Shown: positions 7,739 to 16,895, numbered from the stretch's first letter. The stretch: 35,343 bases of DNA from a virus (IMGVR_UViG_3300024509_000031:1-35343), one strand, 5' to 3'. Numbers and translations are program-made. The notes: generated by a model not told the origin, from the sequence alone.

Positions 7739-8677
7739 TTATATTAATTTTAAAATTTCTATTAAGGTTGCAGCTGCAATAATTTCTTTATCAATTGCTA
7801 CCGCAGATTTTGTTACACCATCACCCAATAATAAGATAACACCAGAAGTATTATCTCCAGCATATTCTTCTACCTTATCATAAAGGACTGTATATAATTC
7901 TGAAAAATCCGTTGCTTTACTATCAATCAAAGCTTGTCTAACTTTCATATATTTGTTTCGGTTATCATCTTTAGATTTTAATATATCAACAATTTTTAAT
8001 TTATAATCATTTTCTAATAGATTTTGAACATCTACTTTCAATTTACCTTTATGTGAATTTAATTGACAAGTATTGATAACTTTACGAATATCAGGATAAG
8101 ATGAATCAATGATTGGAACTAAATCCTTCACATCAAATTCAATACTTTCCGATTTCAAAATTTTACTAATTTGAATTGCTACGTCTTTTTTAGTTGGCGG
8201 TATAATCTGAAATGATTGGCATCTACTTTGAATTGGTTCGATTACTTTCTCTACATAGTTACAAGTCAAAATGAATCGGCAATGCTTACTAAATGTTTCC
8301 ATTAAGTTACGAAGAATGGCCTGAGCGTTTTGTGACATATAATCAAACTCATCCATTATAATAATCTTATATGGTTTGAATCCCATCGAAGAAGCAAAAT
8401 TCTTTACTTTAGTTCTAACGGTATCAACGTTGTTTTCATCTGATGCGTTGATGATAATATAATCACAATCTAATGAATTTACAATTAACTTTGCCAATGT
8501 AGTTTTACCAGTACCCGCTCTACCATATAGTAATAAATGTGGTACATCTCCACTTTCTAAATACCCAGCAACCTTTTCTTTTAGGTGCTCATTACCTACA
8601 TAATCTTCTAATTTATTAGGTCTATATTTTTCCACCCATAAAGAGTGATTGTTTTCTTCTTGCTGATATTCAAACAT
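7739..8677 (-). CDS. 44: Clamp-loader ATPase, gp44-like
   Basis: This is a 312-residue AAA+ protein of the RFC/gp44 class. It opens with LWVEKYRPNKLEDYVG, the RFC N-terminal box. The Walker A is GRAGTGKTT (residues 52-60), the Walker B IIIMDEFD (residues 105-112), sensor 1 TCNY and the arginine-finger box SRC (residues 151-153). The lid region reads SSYPDIRKVINTCQ. The enzyme uses ATP to open the gp45 ring and place it at primer ends. It lies 9 bases downstream of dUTPase and upstream of the zinc-ribbon and gp62 genes. Its length is close to T4 gp44 (319 aa). Confidence 0.97.
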   Translation of the reverse strand: MFEYQQEENNHSLWVEKYRPNKLEDYVGNEHLKEKVAGYLESGDVPHLLLYGRAGTGKTTLAKLIVNSLDCDYIIINASDENNVDTVRTKVKNFASSMGFKPYKIIIMDEFDYMSQNAQAILRNLMETFSKHCRFILTCNYVEKVIEPIQSRCQSFQIIPPTKKDVAIQISKILKSESIEFDVKDLVPIIDSSYPDIRKVINTCQLNSHKGKLKVDVQNLLENDYKLKIVDILKSKDDNRNKYMKVRQALIDSKATDFSELYTVLYDKVEEYAGDNTSGVILLLGDGVTKSAVAIDKEIIAAATLIEILKLI

Positions 8678-8686
8678 AATTTTATT

Positions 8687-9151
8687 TTATTTTCCAGTTG
8701 AACCAAATCCACCTTCACCTCTTTCGGTATTTGATAATTCATCTGCCTCTACAAATTCAATTGGTGGGTAAGGTATAATCATAATTTGTGCAATTCTATC
8801 ACCTACTTTGTAAAAATCATTTGGTTGGATTTCTTTAACTTTCATCTCATCATACATTCTTTCTCCACCAAATATTTTATTAAATGTAGCTTGTAATTCA
8901 CCTCTATATCCGCTATCACATACTCCAACTGAATTACTCAATTGTAAACCAGTCTTTCTAACTGATGAACGAGGAAATATCAATCCCACAAATCCTTCAG
9001 GTATTTCTAATGCAATACCCATACCATATGTAATTTGTTCAGGCGTATCTGATATAATTGATGTTGCTACTAAATCCATTCCACCATCACCAGGTTTGGC
9101 GTATGTTGGAATTATTGCATTAGGATTGAGTTTCTTTATTTTCACTTCCAT
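8687..9151 (-). CDS. dut: dUTP diphosphatase (trimeric dUTPase)
   Basis: The 154-residue protein shows all five dUTPase motifs: PGDGGMDLVA, PRSS, GVCDSGYRGE, GDRIAQ and the C-terminal ERGEGGFGSTG. The fold acts as a homotrimer, with motif 5 closing over the uracil nucleotide of a neighbouring subunit. It hydrolyses dUTP to dUMP, keeping uracil out of phage DNA and feeding thymidylate synthesis. The ATG at 9151 lies inside the end of the preceding 128-aa gene (32-base overlap), so the two are coupled. Its place between the clamp and the clamp loader ties nucleotide hygiene to replisome expression. Confidence 0.97.
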   Translation of the reverse strand: MEVKIKKLNPNAIIPTYAKPGDGGMDLVATSIISDTPEQITYGMGIALEIPEGFVGLIFPRSSVRKTGLQLSNSVGVCDSGYRGELQATFNKIFGGERMYDEMKVKEIQPNDFYKVGDRIAQIMIIPYPPIEFVEADELSNTERGEGGFGSTGK

Positions 9152-9506
9152 TTTGTAAGTTTTTAATTGCTTCTCTTTGTTTTTCTCTCATTTCTCTACC
9201 TTCATTGGTAAGTTCTCTAGCAAATATTTTAAATAATTTACCACTTTGTCCATTTTGAAAAGTAATGTATGAATTTTCAACATTAGTAATTGTAAAAATT
9301 ACTTTTGGGTCTTCATTTTTATTCATTTCATCATCTGTCCACGCAAATATTTGTGGTTCATCTTCATCGAACTGAAAACACCATTCGCATTCTTCATACT
9401 TCTTTTGTGTTAGTACGATTGGTTCAGATTGTTTTGTTAAAGAACCATCTCTATTTGTATCAATAGTTAATACAGTTTCTTTTTTTGTTTTTTTGCTTTT
9501 TGCCAT
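9120..9506 (-). CDS. Hypothetical phage protein, 128 aa
   Basis: I place the start at the ATG at 9506, 12 bases after the DruA-like gene stops, rather than at the in-frame upstream codon that would overlap it. The protein has a Lys-rich N-terminal tail (MAKSKKTKKE), a YEECEWCFQFDEDE segment with a CEWC pair, and an alternating beta region (VIFTITNVENSYITFQNGQ). It ends in an acidic/basic helix. The beta core and charged ends suggest a small DNA- or protein-binding domain, but no family is recognised. It overlaps dUTPase by 32 bases within the clamp operon. Confidence 0.7.
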   Translation of the reverse strand: MAKSKKTKKETVLTIDTNRDGSLTKQSEPIVLTQKKYEECEWCFQFDEDEPQIFAWTDDEMNKNEDPKVIFTITNVENSYITFQNGQSGKLFKIFARELTNEGREMREKQREAIKNLQNGSENKETQS

Positions 9507-9517
9507 ATTGTTTGTTT

Positions 9518-10729
9518 TTATCTTCCTACTTCTCCTAAATACTTTTGCTTCATTTCTTCCCAACTCATACCAATAGCATCTATGTAAAATAAGTGTTCAG
9601 GTTTTAATCTGCCTTCTTCATGCAGTTTTGTATATCTACTTATAGCGTGTTTCTTCCACCATTTGTTAATGTAATCCACACCTTGCTTAAATTTATCTTT
9701 AAGGATTAATTGGTCTTCACTAATTCTATCACAAAGGAAATCCGTACCATTCTCATACATCATAGCCATATAAACCCCTCTTTTAAATCCGTGGTGATAT
9801 TCAGTTGCCTTAATACCACACTCTTTAAAGATTTGCCCTAATATCTTTTGTTTGATACCACTAACAGGTCCGTTAGCTTCATATCCCATATTAGCACCAT
9901 TACGAGCCCTTTCTTCGGTGATGTTATCTCTATACCAATCTGCACGATTTTCTTTTAACCATTGATGCCAAGGGTCATAATACTTATCATCCGGCTTAAT
10001 ACTAATCTTACCAGCTGATTCACCTAAAGTTTTGAATAAAGGAATACCATTGTATTGGGAATGTATTCCGTAAAGAGAAGTTGTACCTACTGCTATAAGT
10101 ACATTATCATATTTTGTTTTCCAATAATTTCTAACTTCAGGAACAGTAGTCATCATAGCGATTAACTTACCACCTAAGAAGTTATACCCCAATGGTTGAG
10201 TACATACAATAGTGGAAGCAATTGTTGTACAATTCAATTTACCTTTTTGAAATTTATCTTCTTTTGTCCAACCAATATAATTATCTCTTACACCCAATGC
10301 GGTTACATCCGATGCTAATGATATTTGTCCTAATAGTTTACCACTGGTTCTATCCTTTACATTAATCTTCACATTACGACCAGGGTTTGCTGTAAAATCC
10401 ATTGTGTGAATCATACGTCTTACCGCTGCCCACTTAGTAGATTCTTTGGCATCTTCCACAATCTCAACGTAAGGGTCTAACGATTCAATTTCTTTTATCG
10501 TTAGCTCCTTATCATTGATATTAGTTGGTTTCCATTGAGAGTCATAATAAGATGCTATTTGGGCTTTAGCCTGAATCATTGACGGTTCTTGCAACTCCAC
10601 CCACTTTTTGTATAGTGTTTGTTCTTGCACAGACATCGTCATTAGATAGTCCATATTTTCTTTTAACTTTACCTTTTCGGTTTCAAAGTCAAAGACAGGT
10701 TTTTGTGGTTCAGTATCCCAAAAGCTCAT
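9518..10729 (-). CDS. DruA-like (DUF4338-type) protein in the clamp operon
   Basis: The 403-residue protein has a helical N-terminal region of about 100 residues. It is followed by a core GKLLGQISLASDVTALGVRD and NYIGWTKEDKFQKGKLNCT. This matches the hallmark of DUF4338/DruA proteins: a 'G-x-I-x-x-(S/A)S-x-V' strand, then 'RDxxIGW' and an 'NL'-like segment. A long helix and a second conserved strand (VLIAVGTTSLYG) follow. The C-terminal 150 residues (TEYHHGFKRGVYMAMMYENG) look specific to phage versions. DruA is part of the Druantia defence system, but DUF4338 proteins also occur singly in phages with unknown activity. The gene begins 5 bases after the gp45 stop. The match is by eye and distant. 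Confidence 0.6.
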   Translation of the reverse strand: MSFWDTEPQKPVFDFETEKVKLKENMDYLMTMSVQEQTLYKKWVELQEPSMIQAKAQIASYYDSQWKPTNINDKELTIKEIESLDPYVEIVEDAKESTKWAAVRRMIHTMDFTANPGRNVKINVKDRTSGKLLGQISLASDVTALGVRDNYIGWTKEDKFQKGKLNCTTIASTIVCTQPLGYNFLGGKLIAMMTTVPEVRNYWKTKYDNVLIAVGTTSLYGIHSQYNGIPLFKTLGESAGKISIKPDDKYYDPWHQWLKENRADWYRDNITEERARNGANMGYEANGPVSGIKQKILGQIFKECGIKATEYHHGFKRGVYMAMMYENGTDFLCDRISEDQLILKDKFKQGVDYINKWWKKHAISRYTKLHEEGRLKPEHLFYIDAIGMSWEEMKQKYLGEVGR

Positions 10730-10734
10730 AATGA

Positions 10735-11430
10735 TTATTTAATTTCTACTAAGTAATAGTTTGAAGTGTAATCACCATCGGTAAAAGATGCGTGTGCTAA
10801 TCCTTTAGATGAGATTTTTAATGAAGATGATTTAGAACCTTTATTAGCAGTTAAAATTGCTTTCAAATATTTTGCTGAGAAAGCGATTGGTTCAATATCT
10901 TCTTTTGCTGTTGTTTCTACAGCGATTGAAATTCGGTTTGAGTTGATTGAAGAATAACCCAAAATGATTTCTGCTTTTTTATCTTTTACAGTAAATGTAA
11001 AAGTATCGGCATCAGCCAATGCACCTTTTGATTTGATGAACTTATTTATAAAGTCATCATTCAAAGTTACTTCTGCATTAAATGGTGGAAGTTGTTTTAA
11101 ATCAGGTACTGCAGGAATCACCGATGGTGCTGCCAACATATATTGTACCTTAGTTCCTTTATCAGAGAACTTAACTGCTCCAGTTACTTCTTCAACTGAA
11201 ATAGCTTCATCCAATACACTCAACAATCCTTTTAATTGTGATGTAGTATAGATACCAAATTCACCATTTGGAAAATCTTTCTCTGCTACAGTAACATCAC
11301 CCAATAAGGTTTTGTCATCTGAAATCATTCTTACCGAAAGGTTTTTATCATCAGCTTTAATCATAACTGATTCAATCTCACCACCGAGGTTGTAACGATT
11401 GATAAAACCATCAAATTTACTTTTGTTCAT
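10735..11430 (-). CDS. 45: Sliding clamp, gp45-like
   Basis: The 231-residue protein opens with KSKFDGFINRYNLGGEIESV and contains the repeated beta-alpha-beta pattern of the phage clamp, including a TTSQLKGLLSVLD helix. The C-terminal half repeats the fold (IEPIAFSAKYLKAILTANKG) and the protein ends ASFTDGDYTSNYYLVEIK, the usual last strand. T4 gp45 (228 aa) is a trimeric ring that tethers gp43 and, in T4, also activates late transcription. It is the first gene after a strong promoter match (11464-11495). It is followed in the same unit by the DruA-like, dut, 44 and 62 genes. Confidence 0.93.
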   Translation of the reverse strand: MNKSKFDGFINRYNLGGEIESVMIKADDKNLSVRMISDDKTLLGDVTVAEKDFPNGEFGIYTTSQLKGLLSVLDEAISVEEVTGAVKFSDKGTKVQYMLAAPSVIPAVPDLKQLPPFNAEVTLNDDFINKFIKSKGALADADTFTFTVKDKKAEIILGYSSINSNRISIAVETTAKEDIEPIAFSAKYLKAILTANKGSKSSSLKISSKGLAHASFTDGDYTSNYYLVEIK

Positions 11431-11463
11431 AATATACTTTTTATAGTTTAATGTTTAGAAATA

Positions 11464-11495
11464 CAAATATACGAATTTATTTTGAATATACCAAA
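11464..11495 (-). promoter_or_regulatory. Bacteroidetes-type promoter for the clamp operon
   Basis: On the minus strand TTTG (11492-11495) is followed after 20 bases by TATATTTG (11464-11471). This is a full match to the -33/-7 Bacteroidetes consensus. It fills the gap between the gp43 stop and the gp45 ATG, giving a leader of about 25-30 bases. Confidence 0.7.
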
Positions 11496-14018
11496 TTAAA
11501 ATGCAAAGAATTTCTCAGCTGTTTTTGCAGCGGATAATACCTCACCCCATCCCAATGCTCCATAGAAGTCCTCTAACTTCTTCAATAACTCCCTTTCAAA
11601 GATTTTATCATAATCAATATATTGATTTACCAATTCCATAATTTCAGGTGCATCGTTATATCCTTTAAATCCAAGTCCTTCCAATCCATATGGGTTTTGT
11701 TTTAGATATACCCACTTAATCTTATCACCATCTTTCATTGGTTCGTATTTAGATGGACATTTAAAGTGTACCAATAATTGATTATGTGCAATTGCTGCCT
11801 TAACATGCGCAGGAGTTGCTGATGCAAATTGGAACATCGCTGTTTGGTCTTTCTTTTTTGGTAGGTATTTAGATAATTCCTTTACAGCGGAGTTTTTAGC
11901 TATTGAAGTAACATCCATCGTTACTAATGCTTTTTTGAAAGCCTGTATTTTATCTGTTAATATTTCTTCATTATCACCTTTTAGAATTTGAATGAGTACC
12001 TCACCCATAAACTTACGAAACTCAGCCGGATATGATGAACGTACTACGTCCAATCCCTTAACATCTAATCTATCCATTGGAATACCATTCTCTGCAATAA
12101 TCCATTGAGCGTATCTTTTCTTAGCAATCCATATACCACTTCGAGATACAAACTCTTTTTTAATTTGGAATCGGTGTTTTTCTTTCGCTACATTGAATAT
12201 CTTTTCAGCTAATACATCATAAAAATTATTTAAGAAATCTTGCGTTTCACCGGCAATACTATCTACTAATAGTGCAATTTCTTTATCTTCTTTTGTTTTC
12301 CAATCAGGGAATCTATGGTCTAAAATAGGAACTGCTGAAAAGAATACCGAATCAGTATCAATGTAGATGTTGTAATCACCGCCTTTTGTTCCTAATTCTT
12401 TGTTGTATTTAATATTAGCCATATCCGCAGTTGATTTAATTACGGTCTGACCTGTTAGTGTTACAGCCTCAGCGTTATCCACATCATAGAATCGGAAAGC
12501 AGGTAATCCCAATACTCCATATAAAGAGTTCAATAAGATTTTTTGTACAAGCTGTCTTTTCTTATAGAAAGCATACTTGTCTTTATCACCTTCCTCACCA
12601 TACTTTTTTTCTAACTTACGGAATTCCACACGCTGATTGAACCATAAATCCAAAATATCAGGGATACAACCGGGCTTATCAGTTTTATATAATACACCAT
12701 TTGATGCTACCGAACATTTAGCTTCTTCAAATAGTTTCTTTAAGTTTTCTTTTGTAATTTGTCTATCACCGATTGTGTACATATCCACCTCACCCTTCAT
12801 AAATTTTTGTGCATCCCAATCATTAATCTTACCAATCTTAGTTTCAGGACTGATGTTTACAGTCATAATGATTGATGGATATAGTGATGTCAAATCCAAG
12901 TCATAAATCCAATCGTACTTACCAACAATAGGTGCCTTCACATAAGCTCCAATGAACTTTTCTTCATTGTTCTCTCTAATGGCTTCCATACGTTCTTGTC
13001 TATCCGCAGGTTTGTTTGGTGCTACAATATTTTTACGTTTAAGGTAAGTAAGCATTGCACCCTCTAAGTATTTAGATGAGTAAACAAAATCTTCATAAGG
13101 AACGTGACCGGCATGGCATATACCTCTACACAAATCAATAAATTGTAATTTTCTATCTAACGAAACTACCAGGTCAACGTCAATTAAGTTATACTCAATA
13201 AACTTTTCAATATCTTCTTTGAATAGAATATCTAAACTACCTTTATATTCAATTTTACCACGTCCCAATTCTTTCATTGAGATATTATCCAATCGGTAGT
13301 TATCTAATTCTGAGTATGTGTATGTACGATACAATTGTAGGTAGTCCAAATAAGATACCCCTGCCATAAAAAATCTCTTACGATATGGTGACCAAAAACA
13401 TTCACCAATTGGAGATAATCTATTAGCGTGCTTAGCACCCAATAATCTTTTAATGCGATTGTATAAGTAAGGAGTATCAAAGTAATCAATGTTCCATCCC
13501 GTAACAATTGTTGGATTGATATACTCATATAATTCCAAATACTTTAGAATCATATCTCTCTCATCACTAAATGGAATTACAGTACGATTACCCGTCTTTC
13601 TTTCACTTAACTTACCAGCCTTATCCATAATTAAAACCCAATAATGGTCAGTTGCCCCATCATGTAAACCTATCGCTGTAAGTTCATTCTCTGCTTTCTC
13701 AACATCAGGCAGACCTGTTTCCATTTCAACCTCAATATCATATGTTAAGGTAATATGTCCTTCTGATGGTATATCCGAATCGGTATATGTATCAACTAAT
13801 ACTCTAGTTGTTTCAGGCACATCACTTTCAAATAATTCAGGATCATCTTTTTTGAATTTCCATATCTTAGTAAGTCTATCACCATAAAGGGATACATACT
13901 CACCTCTATCAGCTTTCTCATAAGCATATCTACTATATGGGAATGTGCGGTATCCCAATTTGTCATCCCAAATGTGCACTAAATTCTTTTCTCTTTGATA
14001 ATAGCAGTTTTGATACAT
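11496..14018 (-). CDS. 43: Replicative DNA polymerase, family B, gp43-like
   Basis: The 840-residue polymerase has an intact 3'-5' exonuclease: Exo I DIE (residues 94-96), Exo II WNIDYFD (175-181) and Exo III YNLIDVD (276-282). Polymerase motif A is DLTSLYPSI (375-383), motif B KILLNSLYG (493-501) and motif C YIDTDS (552-557). A KKRYAQW segment follows. It is slightly shorter than T4 gp43 (898 aa) and is uninterrupted, with no intein or split. The ATG directly follows the TAG of the glycosyltransferase gene. The gene is therefore likely expressed from the promoter at 16827-16857, together with the DUF262-HNH and glycosyltransferase genes. Confidence 0.98.
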   Translation of the reverse strand: MYQNCYYQREKNLVHIWDDKLGYRTFPYSRYAYEKADRGEYVSLYGDRLTKIWKFKKDDPELFESDVPETTRVLVDTYTDSDIPSEGHITLTYDIEVEMETGLPDVEKAENELTAIGLHDGATDHYWVLIMDKAGKLSERKTGNRTVIPFSDERDMILKYLELYEYINPTIVTGWNIDYFDTPYLYNRIKRLLGAKHANRLSPIGECFWSPYRKRFFMAGVSYLDYLQLYRTYTYSELDNYRLDNISMKELGRGKIEYKGSLDILFKEDIEKFIEYNLIDVDLVVSLDRKLQFIDLCRGICHAGHVPYEDFVYSSKYLEGAMLTYLKRKNIVAPNKPADRQERMEAIRENNEEKFIGAYVKAPIVGKYDWIYDLDLTSLYPSIIMTVNISPETKIGKINDWDAQKFMKGEVDMYTIGDRQITKENLKKLFEEAKCSVASNGVLYKTDKPGCIPDILDLWFNQRVEFRKLEKKYGEEGDKDKYAFYKKRQLVQKILLNSLYGVLGLPAFRFYDVDNAEAVTLTGQTVIKSTADMANIKYNKELGTKGGDYNIYIDTDSVFFSAVPILDHRFPDWKTKEDKEIALLVDSIAGETQDFLNNFYDVLAEKIFNVAKEKHRFQIKKEFVSRSGIWIAKKRYAQWIIAENGIPMDRLDVKGLDVVRSSYPAEFRKFMGEVLIQILKGDNEEILTDKIQAFKKALVTMDVTSIAKNSAVKELSKYLPKKKDQTAMFQFASATPAHVKAAIAHNQLLVHFKCPSKYEPMKDGDKIKWVYLKQNPYGLEGLGFKGYNDAPEIMELVNQYIDYDKIFERELLKKLEDFYGALGWGEVLSAAKTAEKFFAF

Positions 14019-15167
14019 CTATTCACTTAATTTTTTATGTAATACAGAAAACATTTTTGTATCGTTTTCTGATAATTCATTTGCTCTTTTTAATGCTGCC
14101 AATTCTCTCTCACTTCTATAAGTATCGTCATCCAATATCTTATCAAGCAATTCAAACAATTCTTTTTGGTTATTAAAAAACATACCATTTGGGTCTATTT
14201 CTCTATAACAATCGGAATTATGAAATATCATAGGCGTTCCATTCATCATACAATCCGTTGCCGATACGCTCCATCCATAATTTGTTTGTAATGGTTGTAT
14301 TCCTACCTTACACAATTGTAGCTTTTCATAATATTCTTGCTTTGATGCCAATTTTGTTATATCAAACCAAGGTAGCATTTTATCTTTCTTTTGATATTGC
14401 GGCACCCACACTTTGAAATCTTGCCTATGTTTTTTGTAAGCTTCCATATAACCAACAAACTTATTATAATTCTTATATCCAGCCGTTCTATGATTGAATA
14501 CAATTATGTTATGCTTATTTGGATTTGGTTCTGATATGATTTTATCTTTGATTACTCCCAAATTCCAAACACATAACTTTTGGTCTAATTGCTTTAGTAC
14601 ATCATCGCCAAACCATTTTTTTGCTTCTTCAATAACTTTGTTCTTTTGGTCTTGTGTATTAATAAAGCAAGTATCCATTTGTAGTACACCCAATATTTCA
14701 TTTGGTAGCCAAAGTTCTTTTGCTTTACCAGGTCTATTATCAATTCCGTTACAATGACTCATTTCCCACCAATGACAATACCCAATTATTTTTGTATCAA
14801 CAGTTTTCTTATATCTACCAACCACATTCCAATCAGGCAAATGTGAATAGATAATATCATAATCTGTATTCTTTAATACCCCAACTAATTCTTCAGATGG
14901 AAAACATCTTTGGTTCATCATATCACCTGGTATAGGAACTTCAATTTGCTTAATGTTATCTAACATATTAAGCTTTGCACATACATTACCCTTTGGCATT
15001 ATCACATACCAAAAATATTCACCATAATTGTTTAAGGCATTAACGTGATTGAAAAGGACATCCACAAAGGAGTCCTTTTCAATATTTGAGTAGTTAGTAA
15101 TATTTGGTATTACTAATACTTTTCTTGCGTTATGGTAGTTTACAGTTGTTTCCCAGAATGTACTCAT
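14019..15167 (-). CDS. Glycosyltransferase-like protein directly upstream of gp43
   Basis: The 382-residue protein has a GT-B layout. Its N-terminal Rossmann segment is ARKVLVIPNITNYSNIEKDS, with the acceptor-side strands TDYDIIYSHLPDW and KIIGYCHWWE. The C-terminal half has HNIIVFNHRTAGYKNYNKF (the strand and Lys/Arg loop that binds the donor phosphate) and LQPLQTNYGWSVSATDCMMN. The last segment sits where GT4 enzymes carry EX7E, but the first Glu is absent and Asp replaces the second. Position, not sequence, raises the idea of a DNA-base glycosyltransferase like T4 alpha-gt, because it sits between a DUF262-HNH gene and the polymerase with no gaps. A role on glycans or proteins is equally open. 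Confidence 0.75.
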   Translation of the reverse strand: MSTFWETTVNYHNARKVLVIPNITNYSNIEKDSFVDVLFNHVNALNNYGEYFWYVIMPKGNVCAKLNMLDNIKQIEVPIPGDMMNQRCFPSEELVGVLKNTDYDIIYSHLPDWNVVGRYKKTVDTKIIGYCHWWEMSHCNGIDNRPGKAKELWLPNEILGVLQMDTCFINTQDQKNKVIEEAKKWFGDDVLKQLDQKLCVWNLGVIKDKIISEPNPNKHNIIVFNHRTAGYKNYNKFVGYMEAYKKHRQDFKVWVPQYQKKDKMLPWFDITKLASKQEYYEKLQLCKVGIQPLQTNYGWSVSATDCMMNGTPMIFHNSDCYREIDPNGMFFNNQKELFELLDKILDDDTYRSERELAALKRANELSENDTKMFSVLHKKLSE

Positions 15168-15168
15168 A

Positions 15169-16740
15169 TTAGATTGATAACAATTTTCCTATTTTTTTAA
15201 TTTGCTCAGCATTTAATCTACCAGATTTATTTTGCAAAGCCTTAACTAAATCATCATAATCCATACCAGATGATTTATCTCCATTACAATCAGAACATAG
15301 AATTTGTAAATTATCCTTATCGGTTTTACCATTACCCTTAACAGGTAAAATATGGTCAGCTTCAATTTCACCTCTAGTAATTTCTTTACCACAACCAGCA
15401 CATTTATAATCTTGCTCAGCCCAAGCGGTAAGTACATCATCCTCATCAAATTTAGTTCTCACTTCACCAATAGTAATTCCAAAAGAATCTAAATTGAATT
15501 TGGATTCTATATGTTTGAGTATGAATTCATAGTCATCAATACGAGTACCACCACCAAATACCTTATTTGCTGAGTATTCTAATGCATCTACATCAGTAGA
15601 TTCCGTTCCTTTACGAATAACTACTTTTCCGTTTTTGATTTCATATCGTTGGTATGGTTTATGTTTTACTTTAATACCACTAACAATCTTGTCAAATTCA
15701 TTTACTAACTTTTTGTAATCTATTACAATTTCTTTTTTAGGGTATTGAGATTCTAACCATCTGAAGAACATACAATACTTTAACATTCTGTGTGCTGTCC
15801 AATATCCTTTACCTTTTCCTTTTACTCCAATTAATGAAACAATCATTTCATTAAGTTTCTTTAAGTCAGATTTAACTTTCTTTGAAATAGAAGAATTCAA
15901 TCCGAATGTTGATAAACCAGCTTCAGTTGAAACTTCATCTTGCTTATATAAGTTGTTCCACGCATCATTACTACCTTCTTCCCATGCAGAATCTAAATGG
16001 ATTTGGTAAGTTAATGCGGTAACAAACGCATCGGTTTCTCTCTTTATTCCTTTTAATGAAATTAAACTCATTTTACCACCACTATATTGGTTGAATATTC
16101 TATATGGAGAACAATCAACAGAACCATAAGCTCTACATAGTTTTGCAATTTCTGCATTGTATGCATTTCTACGTTCAGCTGCTGTTACTATATTAAGGTT
16201 GTTCAATGTTATGAATAGATTTCTAGCTTCCTTATCAGTTAAGTTATAATGTCTTACGACAAAGAAGTAATTGTTTTCCGAAAGGAATTTTGCTACAATT
16301 GGTTCATCGAACTGAATATCAGTCCAAGTTTTATTACCTAAATTATAACTCTTACCTTCAAACTCAAAGGTAAATCCTTTTGGGGTTTTTAATAAACCTT
16401 TGAAGAAGTTAAGGATTGTTCTTGTTCGGTGTCCACCATCAACAATTTCCCATTTTTTCTTTGCTGGGTTATATCTATGATGGATTGGTTGGATGAATTT
16501 ACCGGTCAAGAAAGCAACGATTAATGCCTTTTGCCAATCATCACCAGTGTAACCTTTAGTACCATCTAATTTGGTATAAGGTCTTTGATATTCAGGAGAC
16601 TTATCCAAAGTTCCTGCATTTTCTAAAGCCAACATATCAGCTCCAGAAATAAGTTGTGGTTCAGTATTAGAATCCACGCGATTTTGTGACAGTGTTTCAT
16701 TCACTGCTTTCAGTTTTGATGTTTCCATCTTTTGATGCAA
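15169..16740 (-). CDS. DUF262-HNH protein (GmrSD-like)
   Basis: The N-terminal DUF262 domain contains YQRPY (residues 51-55), a GKFIQPIHH strand and the signature DGGHRTRTI (residues 101-109), equivalent to the DGQQR nucleotide-binding box of GmrS. Then come FFVVRHYNLTDKEARNLFITLN and a long helical middle. The C-terminus is an HNH nuclease: CAGC, EADHILPVKG, DNLQILCSDCN. Family members act in type IV restriction of modified DNA, in anti-phage defence or as ParB-like nucleases; a phage copy could attack rival or host DNA. A TTG at 16740 has an AGAGGA sequence 5 bases upstream; an ATG lies at 16728 in the same frame. It overlaps nothing and has its own promoter and an 80-base leader. Confidence 0.85.
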   Translation of the reverse strand: MHQKMETSKLKAVNETLSQNRVDSNTEPQLISGADMLALENAGTLDKSPEYQRPYTKLDGTKGYTGDDWQKALIVAFLTGKFIQPIHHRYNPAKKKWEIVDGGHRTRTILNFFKGLLKTPKGFTFEFEGKSYNLGNKTWTDIQFDEPIVAKFLSENNYFFVVRHYNLTDKEARNLFITLNNLNIVTAAERRNAYNAEIAKLCRAYGSVDCSPYRIFNQYSGGKMSLISLKGIKRETDAFVTALTYQIHLDSAWEEGSNDAWNNLYKQDEVSTEAGLSTFGLNSSISKKVKSDLKKLNEMIVSLIGVKGKGKGYWTAHRMLKYCMFFRWLESQYPKKEIVIDYKKLVNEFDKIVSGIKVKHKPYQRYEIKNGKVVIRKGTESTDVDALEYSANKVFGGGTRIDDYEFILKHIESKFNLDSFGITIGEVRTKFDEDDVLTAWAEQDYKCAGCGKEITRGEIEADHILPVKGNGKTDKDNLQILCSDCNGDKSSGMDYDDLVKALQNKSGRLNAEQIKKIGKLLSI

Positions 16741-16826
16741 TTTTATCCTCTCTGCTTGAGTTTTTTATTAAATTTATCCGCCTCTTTTTAGGGGCTACAG
16801 CGGTACTTCCCTCTATTTTGTTAAAA

Positions 16827-16857
16827 CAAATATACGAATATTTTTCGATATTGCAAA
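16827..16857 (-). promoter_or_regulatory. Bacteroidetes-type promoter for DUF262-HNH, glycosyltransferase and gp43
   Basis: On the minus strand TTTG (16854-16857) precedes TATATTTG (16827-16834) by 19 bases, a full consensus match. The leader of about 80 bases before the coding start contains a GC-richer patch (16783-16815) in otherwise AT-rich sequence. That patch has no strong hairpin. Confidence 0.7.
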
Positions 16858-16895
16858 ACTTTTTTATAACTTATTGATTATCAACACGTTATGTA

